9,877 bases of DNA from Elusimicrobiota bacterium (GTDB lineage: Bacteria; Elusimicrobiota; Endomicrobiia; Endomicrobiales; Endomicrobiaceae): positions 1 through 9,877 of the forward strand of contig JAIRQB010000054.1 of assembly GCA_031256695.1 (NCBI GenBank). The letters are read 5' to 3'. The position numbers were made by a program, and so were the translations under genes. Position 1 is the stretch's first letter, and each line of letters begins with the position of its first letter. Of the stretch, positions 1-6,181 are shown one piece after another. The notes below the pieces were generated by a model. It worked only from the letters and a program-made list of their open reading frames with translations. It made no database searches and was not told the DNA's origin.

Positions 1-8
1 TAGCAGTC

Positions 9-106
9 TGCGTAATTTGTCAACGCTATTGCGTTGCCAAATAACGCTTAAGCATTTTGCTTGAAGCAAAATGCTTCAAATAATGGAGTTTGTTGAAGTT
101 TTGCCG
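9..106. repeat. 98-bp direct repeat, copy 1
   Basis: Identical base for base to 276-373 (offset 267). Each copy carries two perfect palindromes: a 6-bp stem CAACGC/GCGTTG with loop TATT (21-36 here), and a 12-bp stem AGCATTTTGCTT with a single central G (51-75). No open reading frame and no transposase are present, so it resembles a non-autonomous or REP-like palindromic repeat. The family is not one I can name. Confidence 0.95.
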
Positions 107-151
107 CAGGTCAAGGCTAAAATATGCCTTTGCCCTGCCCCACCTTAATCT

Positions 152-215
152 CAAAAATTCTCGCCGCAAGGTCGCTTGCCGACTTTGTTTCTTGGTGTCG
201 GCTTAAGAATTTTTG
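152..215. repeat. Nested hairpin following repeat copy 1
   Basis: The outer arms CAAAAATTCT (152-161) and AGAATTTTTG (206-215) are perfect complements. Inside lies a second stem, GCCGAC (178-183) with GTCGGC (197-202), with a 13-nt loop. The inner hairpin recurs at 9402-9426 in a different outer stem. It is followed by GAAGGAAGAGCGG, which matches the tail after the second unit with one change. Confidence 0.8.
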
Positions 216-275
216 AAGGAAGAGCGGGCGAAAGTATTAAGAAAAAACGTCAGCAGTAAAAATAAAAAAGAGGCT

Positions 276-373
276 TGCGTAATTTGTCAACGCTATTGCG
301 TTGCCAAATAACGCTTAAGCATTTTGCTTGAAGCAAAATGCTTCAAATAATGGAGTTTGTTGAAGTTTTGCCG
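276..373. repeat. 98-bp direct repeat, copy 2
   Basis: Perfect copy of 9-106, with its palindromes at 288-303 and 318-342. It ends 88 nt before the start codon of the DUF2318 gene, so it may lie in that operon's promoter or leader region. Confidence 0.95.
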
Positions 374-385
374 ATACCTTGACCT

Positions 386-422
386 CAAAAATTTCAGCCC
401 GAATGGGCTACAGAAATTTTTG
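386..422 (+). repeat. Nested hairpin in the leader of the DUF2318-copA operon
   Basis: Outer arms CAAAAATTTC (386-395) and GAAATTTTTG (413-422) enclose an apical hairpin AGCCC-GAAT-GGGCT (396-409). It occupies the place that a different apical hairpin takes in the unit at 152-215. The stretch 391-426 is closely matched in the leader of the AAA ATPase gene (8820-8856, minus strand). There is no T-run, so it is not a classic terminator. Confidence 0.8.
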
Positions 423-450
423 AAGGGAGAGCGGAAGGACTGTCATCAAA

Positions 451-456
451 AAGGAG
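451..456 (+). promoter_or_regulatory. Ribosome binding site fixing the DUF2318 start
   Basis: AAGGAG lies 5 nt before ATG 462, ideal Shine-Dalgarno spacing. This decides for the start at 462, directly before a signal peptide, over the upstream in-frame start at 357, which sits in repeat DNA. Confidence 0.85.
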
Positions 457-461
457 TCAAA

Positions 462-938
462 ATGAAAATTTTATTTAGCAAAGTTGCAGTTTTAGCGGTA
501 TTTTTGCCGTTTTTAATTTCAGAAATTGCGGCGCAAAATGGGCTAAATACAGTAAAGCCCGTTATTGCCGATAAAGATTTAGTGATTAAAATCAGCGATA
601 TTGGCGAGGCGGCAGTTTTTTATCCCGTTGACATTGAAGGCGCGAGGCTTGAAGTTTTGGCTGTCAAAGCGCCCGACGGTTCAATTAGGACGGCGTTTAA
701 CACTTGTCAAGTCTGCTATGCATCAGGGCGAGGTTTTTATAAACAAGTCGGCAGCGTTTTAGTCTGCCAAAATTGCGGAAACCGTTTTAGAATGGGTCAA
801 GTTGAAGTCAGAAGCGGCGGCTGCAATCCAATCCCTATTTTTGCCCGCAATAAAACTGTCACGCCGCAGACCATTACAATTTCAAAAGAATTTTTAAAAG
901 AGGCTAAAACTATTTTTTCAAGATGGCAAAGGCGGTAA
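462..938 (+). CDS. Secreted FtrD-like (DUF2318) cysteine-motif protein
   Basis: The protein is 158 residues. Residues 1-24 look like a signal peptide: a basic start, the hydrophobic run VAVLAVFLPFLIS, and a likely cut after EIAA. The rest matches the DUF2318/FtrD-like domain: C82-Q-V-C85-Y, then GFYKQVG, then LVC102-Q-N-C105-GNRF, then GQVEV and GGC121NPIPI. Family members are described as iron-sulfur-type components associated with FTR1-like iron uptake. The usual multi-pass membrane part is absent here, leaving only the periplasmic metal- or redox-type domain. The gene sits 2 nt before copA, so the two are probably cotranscribed and translationally coupled. I infer that it handles copper or iron in the periplasm, for example as a metal-binding or redox partner of the exporter. 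The family call is secure, but the metal and role are not shown by the sequence. Confidence 0.88.
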   Translation: MKILFSKVAVLAVFLPFLISEIAAQNGLNTVKPVIADKDLVIKISDIGEAAVFYPVDIEGARLEVLAVKAPDGSIRTAFNTCQVCYASGRGFYKQVGSVLVCQNCGNRFRMGQVEVRSGGCNPIPIFARNKTVTPQTITISKEFLKEAKTIFSRWQRR

Positions 939-940
939 AA

Positions 941-3220
941 ATGGAAAGAGAAATTTTAAATATCGGCGGTATGTCTTGCGCCGCTTGCGCTAAACGCATA
1001 GAAAAAGCGGTTTCAAAACTTGAAGGCATTGAAAGCGTCAATGTAAATTTTGCCGCAGAAAAAGCGGCTTTGCTTTATAATCCTTTAAAACTTGACATAG
1101 CCGAGGTAAAAAAAACAATTAAGAAAATCGGCTATGAGGTTTTAGATTTTTCCGCTAAAAACGCTCAAGAAACGGAAAAAATCCGCAAAGAAAAAGAGAT
1201 TAAAACGCTAAAAAGAAAATTGATAATTTCCGCTTCTTTTGTTTTGCCTCTCTTATATATCGCTATGGCGCCGATGATAAAGTCTCTTGCTTTGCCTTTT
1301 CCCAAAATGTTAATGCCGATGGATTTTCCGCTCGTATACGGGCTTATTCAATTAGCGCTGATTCTTCCAATTATCGCAGCGGGGAATAAATTTTATTCTA
1401 TCGGTTTTAAAAATCTTTTAAGCGCAAGTCCTAATATGGACAGTTTAATCGCGGTAGGGACATCAGCCGCTTTTATCTATAGCCTCTACAATATCTTTCA
1501 GATAATTTTAGGCTATGCCCACGCCGTTGAATCCCTTTATTTTGAAACGGCGGGCGCTATCATAGTTTTAATACTTTTAGGCAGATATTTAGAGGCTCTT
1601 TCAAAAGGGCGGACAAATGAAGCGTTAAAAAAACTTATGGAACTTGCGCCGAAAACCGCCGCGCTTTTAGAAAACGGAATTGAAAAAGAAATCCCCATTG
1701 ATAAAGTTTTGCCCGGCGACATTATAATTGTCCGCCCCGGCGCTAAAATCCCGGTTGACGGATTTATTGAAGAAGGACAGAGCGCAGTTGATGAATCAAT
1801 GCTGACGGGCGAAAGTATGCCGATAGACAAAATGCCAGGCGACATTGTCTACGGCGCAACTATGAATATAAACGGACTGATTAGATTTAAGGCTTCAAAA
1901 ACGGGCGAAGGTTCGGCTTTGGCGCAAATCATTAAATTAGTAGAGCAAGCGCAAGGGGAAAAAGCGCCGATAGCGCAAATAGCAGATATTGTCTGCGGAT
2001 ATTTTGTCCCCGCAGTTTGTCTGATAGCCATTCTTGCAGCGGCGTCTTGGTTTGCCGCATCGTCGCTTGGCGCTGTAACTTTGCCGATGGGCAAAACGCC
2101 TATAGAATTTTCTCTGATAATTTTTATTTCTATTTTAGTAATCGCTTGCCCTTGCGCCCTGGGGCTTGCCACTCCTACCGCTATAATTGCCGCCTCAGGC
2201 AGAGGCGCAGAAAACGGCATTTTGTTTAAAAACGGAGCCGCTCTTGAGGCTATGTGTAAAATAGACTCCATTGTCTTTGACAAAACGGGGACTATTACAG
2301 AGGGGAAGCCTTCAGTTACAGATATTGTCGCTTCTGACGGAATAGAAAAAAACTTTTTATTGCAAATTGCGGCTTCCGCTGAAAAAGGCTCTGAACACCC
2401 TTTGGGAAAATCCATAGTCTATGAGGCTCAAAAAAAAGGTCTTAAACTTTTAGCACTAGAAAATTTTCAAAATATAGCGGGGCGGGGCATTAAAGCCTTA
2501 ATCAAGGGGCAGACGGTTTTGGCGGGCAATAGAAAATTTATGGGCGAAAACAATATCTCTTTTGACGGATTTGGAATGGTTTTAGAAACTCTATCTGAAG
2601 CAGGCAAGACGCCGATGCTTCTTGCCGTAGACGGCAAATTGGCGGGAGTTATAGCGGTAGCCGATATTTTGAAAAAATCAAGCAAGACGGCTATAGAAAC
2701 CATTCATAAAATGGGCATAAAAACTTTTATGATTACAGGCGACAATAAGAAAACTGCAGAAGCGATTGCGGCTCAATGCGGGATAAAAAATATTCTCGCA
2801 GAAGTTATGCCGCAAGACAAAGCCTTTGAGATAAAAAAATTGCAAAGCGAAGGGCATAAAACCGCTATGATAGGAGACGGCATAAACGATGCGCCCGCTC
2901 TTGCTCAAGCGGATATAGGCATTGCTATAGGCGGCGGGGCTGATATTGCATTAGAGAGCGCAAGCATCGCTCTTATGCGTTCAGATTTAACGGACGTCCC
3001 TACGGCTATAAAATTGAGCAAAAAAACTGTCAGAATAATAAAGCAAAATCTTTTTTGGGCTTTCGGCTACAATGTTTTAGGCATACCTGTAGCGGCGGGC
3101 ATTTTATACATATTCGGCGGTCCTCTTTTAAACCCGATTTTTGCCGCAGCCGCTATGAGTTTGAGTTCTATCTCAGTTCTGCTCAATGCTTTAAGATTAA
3201 AACGCTTTAAAAGCATTTAG
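941..3220 (+). CDS. copA: Cu(+)-exporting P1B-type ATPase CopA
   Basis: This 759-residue inner-membrane pump exports cytoplasmic Cu(+) using ATP. Domains in order: an N-terminal heavy-metal-associated domain with GMSCAAC (metal cysteines C13 and C16); membrane segments from about residue 93; actuator motif TGES (289-292); the transmembrane metal site C403-P-C405; phosphorylation motif DKTGT (D447); the P1B-specific H486-P487; MITGDN (597-602); GDGIND (645-650). The last membrane helices carry Y710-N711 and M739-S-L-S-S743, the pattern of Cu(+)/Ag(+) pumps rather than Zn/Cd pumps. Length is normal for a single-HMA CopA. The start at 941 follows AAAGGCGG with good spacing. An in-frame ATG at 923 would add six residues and overlap the previous gene, but has no clear ribosome site. 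No copper regulator gene lies nearby. A terminator follows. Confidence 0.96.
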   Translation: MEREILNIGGMSCAACAKRIEKAVSKLEGIESVNVNFAAEKAALLYNPLKLDIAEVKKTIKKIGYEVLDFSAKNAQETEKIRKEKEIKTLKRKLIISASFVLPLLYIAMAPMIKSLALPFPKMLMPMDFPLVYGLIQLALILPIIAAGNKFYSIGFKNLLSASPNMDSLIAVGTSAAFIYSLYNIFQIILGYAHAVESLYFETAGAIIVLILLGRYLEALSKGRTNEALKKLMELAPKTAALLENGIEKEIPIDKVLPGDIIIVRPGAKIPVDGFIEEGQSAVDESMLTGESMPIDKMPGDIVYGATMNINGLIRFKASKTGEGSALAQIIKLVEQAQGEKAPIAQIADIVCGYFVPAVCLIAILAAASWFAASSLGAVTLPMGKTPIEFSLIIFISILVIACPCALGLATPTAIIAASGRGAENGILFKNGAALEAMCKIDSIVFDKTGTITEGKPSVTDIVASDGIEKNFLLQIAASAEKGSEHPLGKSIVYEAQKKGLKLLALENFQNIAGRGIKALIKGQTVLAGNRKFMGENNISFDGFGMVLETLSEAGKTPMLLAVDGKLAGVIAVADILKKSSKTAIETIHKMGIKTFMITGDNKKTAEAIAAQCGIKNILAEVMPQDKAFEIKKLQSEGHKTAMIGDGINDAPALAQADIGIAIGGGADIALESASIALMRSDLTDVPTAIKLSKKTVRIIKQNLFWAFGYNVLGIPVAAGILYIFGGPLLNPIFAAAAMSLSSISVLLNALRLKRFKSI

Positions 3221-3243
3221 TAATTGCAGAAGGGAAAATTATT

Positions 3244-3287
3244 AAAAGCGGCGGTTTTTTGATTTTCAAAAATCAGCCGCTTTTTTT
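3244..3287 (+). terminator. Intrinsic terminator after copA
   Basis: The outer stem AAAGCGGC (3245-3252) pairs with GCCGCTTT (3276-3283) and runs into a T-tract (3281-3287). An inner hairpin TGATTTT/AAAATCA (3260-3275) sits at the top, with a few unpaired T on the left side. It begins 24 nt after the copA stop and ends the two-gene operon. Confidence 0.85.
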
Positions 3288-3319
3288 ATGCATTTATTTT
3301 AGACGTAAAAGTTTTCGTT

Positions 3320-3347
3320 TTGAAAGTCTATTTTAAAATAGTAGTAT
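3320..3347 (+). promoter_or_regulatory. Possible sigma-70 promoter for the Nudix gene
   Basis: TTGAAA (3320-3325), then 16 nt, then TAGTAT (3342-3347). The -10 box ends 9 nt before ATG 3357, so transcription would start within a few bases of the start codon. The lack of any Shine-Dalgarno sequence there fits this. The call rests on consensus matching only. Confidence 0.4.
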
Positions 3348-3356
3348 CAAATCGCT

Positions 3357-3926
3357 ATGGAAATGAAAGAGAATTTCATCAAAAGAATTATAGAGCATAA
3401 AGGCAAAGCGGTAAATTTTTACTGCGATGAAGTCCTTTTGCCTAATGGACGCAATTCTACAAGAGAATATTTAGACCACCCCGGCGCCTCTTGCGTCTTG
3501 CCTTTTTTAGACGAAAACCGCATTGTTTTAGTTAAACAATACAGGTATCCGATAGGGAAAGAGACTTTTGAAATTCCCGCGGGCAAAATTGACAAAGGCG
3601 AGACTCCTATAGAATGCATAAAACGCGAATTGAAAGAGGAGACGGGATATAGCGCTGGTAAAATAGACAAAGTTTTATCTTTCAGCCCTACGCCCGCTTT
3701 TTCAAATGAAATACTCCATATTTTTGCCGCTTTTGATTTAAAACAGGAAACAAAAAATCCCGATGAAGATGAATTTTTATCTAATGAAATTGCGGATTTT
3801 AAAACGGCTATTCAAATGATTTATGAAGGGCAAATTATAGATGCCAAAACTATCATAGCCCTCTTATATTTCAACACTGCAGAAAAAAACATATCAAAAA
3901 ATGACCAATCGCGATGGCGGGCTTAA
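3357..3926 (+). CDS. Nudix hydrolase, ADP-ribose pyrophosphatase type
   Basis: The protein is 189 residues. The complete Nudix box spans residues 76-98 (G76, E82, R90-E91, E94-E95, G97), the metal and diphosphate-hydrolysing site. Before it are QYRYPIG and FEIPAGKID, and after it SPTPAFSNE, all typical of the ADP-ribose pyrophosphatase branch, which cleaves ADP-ribose to AMP and ribose 5-phosphate in the cytoplasm. Length is normal for that branch. It is alone between a terminator and a long spacer, so it is probably its own transcription unit. ATG 3357 and ATG 3363 are both possible starts, and neither has a ribosome binding site. Another nucleoside-diphosphate-sugar substrate cannot be excluded. 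Confidence 0.9.
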   Translation: MEMKENFIKRIIEHKGKAVNFYCDEVLLPNGRNSTREYLDHPGASCVLPFLDENRIVLVKQYRYPIGKETFEIPAGKIDKGETPIECIKRELKEETGYSAGKIDKVLSFSPTPAFSNEILHIFAAFDLKQETKNPDEDEFLSNEIADFKTAIQMIYEGQIIDAKTIIALLYFNTAEKNISKNDQSRWRA

Positions 3927-4105
3927 CCAGCCCAAAACCCCTTAAAATCAACAGGGGCGGACTTCTTCAATAAAATCACATTCTTTTTCTTATTGCACAT
4001 TTATTCAAAACTCAATTCAAAGCCGATACTGACGGATTTATATTGTTGATTTACGCATCCTTATAAATTATGAATTATGAACTCATATGAGCATTGGAAG
4101 CAAAA

Positions 4106-4196
4106 CTTTCGCCTAAATGCCGTATTTTTATTGCCTCTTAAGGCTATTGAGATTTTGCTTAAGTATTAGCGGCGCTGCATTGGCGTTTAGGCAAAG
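4106..4196. repeat. Long imperfect inverted repeat
   Basis: CTTTCGCCTAAATGCC (4106-4121) is complementary to GGCGTTTAGGCAAAG (4182-4196) apart from one bulged base and one T:G pair. The 60-nt interior is AT-rich. It resembles the other palindromic elements in this window in style but not in sequence. Confidence 0.6.
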
Positions 4197-4307
4197 AAGC
4201 AAAAACGAAAAAAAACGAGCGTTTTCTGAACGCAAGCGTTCCCTGAACGCAATAATACGCGCCGCATCAAGCAGTTGTTTAATAAAAATAGATTCTTGCG
4301 CCTGCGT

Positions 4308-4346
4308 TTTAGCGCATTAGGCGTTAAATCTTGCGCGAGAATGATA
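4308..4346 (+). repeat. Degenerate palindromic repeat forming the trpB leader
   Basis: A stem TTTAGCGC/GCGTTAAA (one G:T pair) is followed by TTGCGCGAGAATGATAA. It aligns with 6398-6437, where a perfect stem is followed by TTGCGCGAGTATGACAA. The copy ends within the ribosome binding site of trpB. Confidence 0.6.
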
Positions 4347-4352
4347 AAGGAG
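4346..4352 (+). promoter_or_regulatory. Ribosome binding site of trpB
   Basis: AAAGGAG sits 6 nt before ATG 4359. This fixes the start there, rather than at the in-frame ATG at 4275, which would add 28 residues of repeat-derived sequence absent from the family. Confidence 0.9.
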
Positions 4353-4358
4353 AATAAA

Positions 4359-5741
4359 ATGACTCAACAAATTCCAACCCGGCTGTATCTATCAGATGAA
4401 GAAATCCCCAAAAACTGGCTCAATATCAGAGCCTATATGAAAGACAAACCCTCGCCAATGCTCCACCCCGGGACATTAAAGCCCGTAACAGAGCAAGATT
4501 TAGAGCCGGTTTTTTGTAAAGAGTTAATTAAACAGGAATTAGACGAAAGCAGTCAACTTATAGAAATTCCGCAAGAATTGCAGGATTTTTATAGAGCGTT
4601 TAGACCCGCTCCTTTAATTCGCGCCCGTTTTCTTGAAAAGGTTTTAGAAACGCCCGCTGAGATTTATTATAAATTTGAAGGGACAAATACTTCAGGCTCT
4701 CACAAATTGAATTCAGCGGCTGCTCAAGCCTATTATGCAAAAGAGGAAGGTTTTACCTCTCTTGCCACAGAGACGGGAGCGGGGCAATGGGGTTCTGCTA
4801 TGGCTATGGCTTGCGCTTTTTACGGAATAAAACTGACAGTTTTTATGGTAAAGGTCAGCGCCAAACAAAAGCCTTACCGTAAAACTCTCATAGAGACATA
4901 TGGCGCAAATTTAATTCCATCGCCTTCTGATACTACAAATGCAGGGCGCGCCGTTTTAGAAAAGGACCCTAATACAAACGGCTCGCTCGGCTGCGCAATA
5001 TCTGAGGCTGTAGAATTAGCGCTCACAAGCAAAAACAGCCGTTATGTTTTAGGCAGCGTTTTAAATCACGTCTTATTGCATCAATCTATAATAGGTCAAG
5101 AAGTGAAAGCGGCTTTTGACAAATACGGCATTGAGCCTGACATTATTATAGGCTGCGCGGGCGGCGGTTCAAATTTAGGCGGTCTTATTGCTCCCTTTAT
5201 GGCTTTGCGTCTGCAGGGCAAATCAAAGACGCATTTTATAGCGGTAGAGCCGGCTTCCTGCCCGTCTTTTACGCGCGGACGCTATGCATATGATTTTGGA
5301 GATACGGCGATGACTACTCCTCTTATAAAAATGATGACTTTAGGCAATGCCTTTATGCCTTCTCCAAGCCACGCGGGAGGATTGCGCTATCACGGTATGA
5401 ACAGCGCTCTGTCTAAACTCTATAAAGACGGATTTTTAGAAGCGAGGACGGCTCAACAAAAAGATGTTTTTGAAGCCGCTATCCGTTTTGCAAAAATAGA
5501 GGGGATACTGCCCGCGCCAGAATCAGCGCACGCTATAAAAGCCGCCATTGACGAGGCTTTGAAATGCAAAAAAACGGGCGAGAAAAAAACGATACTTTTT
5601 GGACTGACGGGGACGGGTTCTTTTGATATGTCTGCATATGCGGATTATAATAGCGGCAATATGAGCGATTATATTCCGACAGAGGCGGATTTAGAGAAAG
5701 GTTTTTCCTCTATCCCAAATATACCGCAAAACAGAAGTTGA
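4359..5741 (+). CDS. trpB: Tryptophan synthase beta chain, type 2 (TrpB2)
   Basis: This 460-residue PLP enzyme makes L-tryptophan from indole and L-serine in the cytoplasm. Visible sites: GTNTSGSHK with PLP lysine K116; ATETGAGQWGSA with catalytic glutamate E138; phosphate-binding GCAGGGSN (265-272); EGILPAPESAHA around residue 381; TGTGSFD near 421. QWG after ETGAG (QHG in the classical chain), the long N-terminal part with RPAPL, and the length above 440 mark the TrpB2 branch. No trpA or other trp gene is in the window, and terminators lie upstream (after copA) and downstream. It therefore appears to be a lone gene. Stand-alone TrpB2 proteins are generally considered not to depend on TrpA and to use free indole, but an unlinked trp operon elsewhere is possible. 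Confidence 0.95.
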   Translation: MTQQIPTRLYLSDEEIPKNWLNIRAYMKDKPSPMLHPGTLKPVTEQDLEPVFCKELIKQELDESSQLIEIPQELQDFYRAFRPAPLIRARFLEKVLETPAEIYYKFEGTNTSGSHKLNSAAAQAYYAKEEGFTSLATETGAGQWGSAMAMACAFYGIKLTVFMVKVSAKQKPYRKTLIETYGANLIPSPSDTTNAGRAVLEKDPNTNGSLGCAISEAVELALTSKNSRYVLGSVLNHVLLHQSIIGQEVKAAFDKYGIEPDIIIGCAGGGSNLGGLIAPFMALRLQGKSKTHFIAVEPASCPSFTRGRYAYDFGDTAMTTPLIKMMTLGNAFMPSPSHAGGLRYHGMNSALSKLYKDGFLEARTAQQKDVFEAAIRFAKIEGILPAPESAHAIKAAIDEALKCKKTGEKKTILFGLTGTGSFDMSAYADYNSGNMSDYIPTEADLEKGFSSIPNIPQNRS

Positions 5742-5777
5742 AAGAAATAGTTGAAAATTAAGCAAAACATAAAAAGG

Positions 5778-5816
5778 AAGGCGGGTTTTGGATAATCCAA
5801 AACCCGCCTTTTTATT
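5778..5816 (+). terminator. Strong intrinsic terminator after trpB
   Basis: A nearly perfect stem has arms 5778-5793 and 5795-5810 (left arm AAGGCGGGTTTTGGAT), closing on a tiny A-centred loop, followed by a T-rich tract TTTTTATTTTTA. It lies 36 nt after the trpB stop. Confidence 0.93.
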
Positions 5817-5857
5817 TTTACTCCAACAATATCGCCTTTTTACTTAACTTTTAACTC

Positions 5858-5879
5858 TGTCTTGCGATGGAATGACACC
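5858..5879. repeat. Truncated copy of the ATGACACC palindromic element
   Basis: GTCTTGCGATGGAATGACAC matches the right half of the element at 9009-9044 with one change (GATGG for GACGG). The left arm is missing, replaced by an AACTTTTAACT tract. Confidence 0.65.
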
Positions 5880-5981
5880 GAAGGTTTAATCTTTTTCCTT
5901 TTTCCTTAACTTTTAACTTCTTTGCTTTTTGTTTTCTTTATTTTAAGACAAAGACAAAAGAGGTGAAAGGCAATATGAGTG

Positions 5982-6075
5982 AAAATGTGATTCTTGAGTA
6001 GCAAAACACTATACAAAAGCAACTCAAGTTGCCTTGTATGCTGTTTTGCAACTCCACTTTCGCGGGAATGACACC
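5982..6075. repeat. TTGAGT/GCAACTC element, copy 1
   Basis: Modules in order: AAAATGTGATTCTTGAGT (5982-5999), a short palindrome GCAACT-CA-AGTTGC (6019-6032), then TTTTGCAACTCC and CTTTCGCGGGAATGACACC. The same order occurs at 6521-6675, where the middle part is doubled. Confidence 0.8.
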
Positions 6076-6084
6076 CGGGTCGGT

Positions 6085-6112
6085 GATTGCGGCAGCGCTA
6101 TGCGTTTGCGCA
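6085..6112. repeat. 28-bp direct repeat, copy 1
   Basis: Matches 6285-6312 with one difference (C6103 against T6303), exactly 200 bp apart. Both start GATTGCGGCAGCGCTATG and both end in TTTGCGCA. Confidence 0.85.
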
Positions 6113-6149
6113 GCGCACTTGTCTCTATCAGAACTGCGCCCGACGCAAA

Positions 6150-6169
6150 TGACACCGTCGGCGGTGTCA
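6150..6169. repeat. Perfect hairpin of two facing TGACACC ends
   Basis: TGACACCG (6150-6157) and CGGTGTCA (6162-6169) are separated by TCGG. The arms equal the conserved TGACACC end of neighbouring palindromic elements, so this looks like a head-on junction of two elements. Confidence 0.75.
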
Positions 6170-6181
6170 AAGCCAAACCCG

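Larger units (their letters stand above)
1..461. other. Repeat-filled non-coding leader region of the DUF2318-copA operon
   Basis: No credible gene is visible here on either strand. The stretch consists of two copies of a 98-bp direct repeat, each followed by a nested hairpin with arms of the type CAAAAATT / AATTTTTG and a tail GAAGGRAGAGCGG. Between the first unit and the second copy is an A-rich stretch (about 236-270). A longer reading frame upstream of the DUF2318 gene begins at 357 inside the second repeat copy. Its first 35 codons are repeat and hairpin sequence, so it is not used as the start here. No convincing promoter was identified. Confidence 0.8.
3927..4358. other. Non-coding spacer before trpB with palindromes
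   Basis: I see no supported gene in these 432 bases. The spacer contains a GGGCT/AGCCC hairpin (3921-3935) overlapping the Nudix stop and a CCCCT/AGGGG pair just after it, neither with a T-run. It also has a long imperfect inverted repeat (4106-4121 with 4182-4196), a perfect GAACGC/GCGTTC hairpin near 4230, and finally a repeat-derived hairpin and ribosome site for trpB. A 67-codon frame at 4117-4320 begins inside the inverted repeat and has no family resemblance. Confidence 0.65.

Noticed and set aside
213..240. Promoter-like TTGAAG, 16 nt, TATTAA upstream of the second 98-bp repeat copy
   Set aside because: Only four of six bases match in each box, part of it is the repeated hairpin arm, and it lies 220 nt from the gene.
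357..461. N-terminal extension of the DUF2318 protein starting at 357
   Set aside because: It starts in the second 98-bp repeat copy and runs through a hairpin. The start at 462 has a well-placed AAGGAG and begins a proper signal peptide.
1..461. CRISPR-like array
   Set aside because: There are only two copies of a long (98-bp) repeat with an irregular interval and no cas genes.
4117..4320. 67-codon reading frame before trpB
   Set aside because: It lies across an inverted repeat and the trpB leader, has no ribosome site, and its product resembles nothing.
4275..4358. Longer trpB starting at 4275
   Set aside because: The added 28 residues come from repeat-like DNA. ATG 4359 has AAAGGAG at 6 nt, and the protein from there matches TrpB2 beginnings.
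4081..4358. Tryptophan T-box or attenuator leader before trpB
   Set aside because: No T-box core, no Trp-rich leader peptide and no terminator/antiterminator pair could be found. The hairpins match the dispersed repeats instead.
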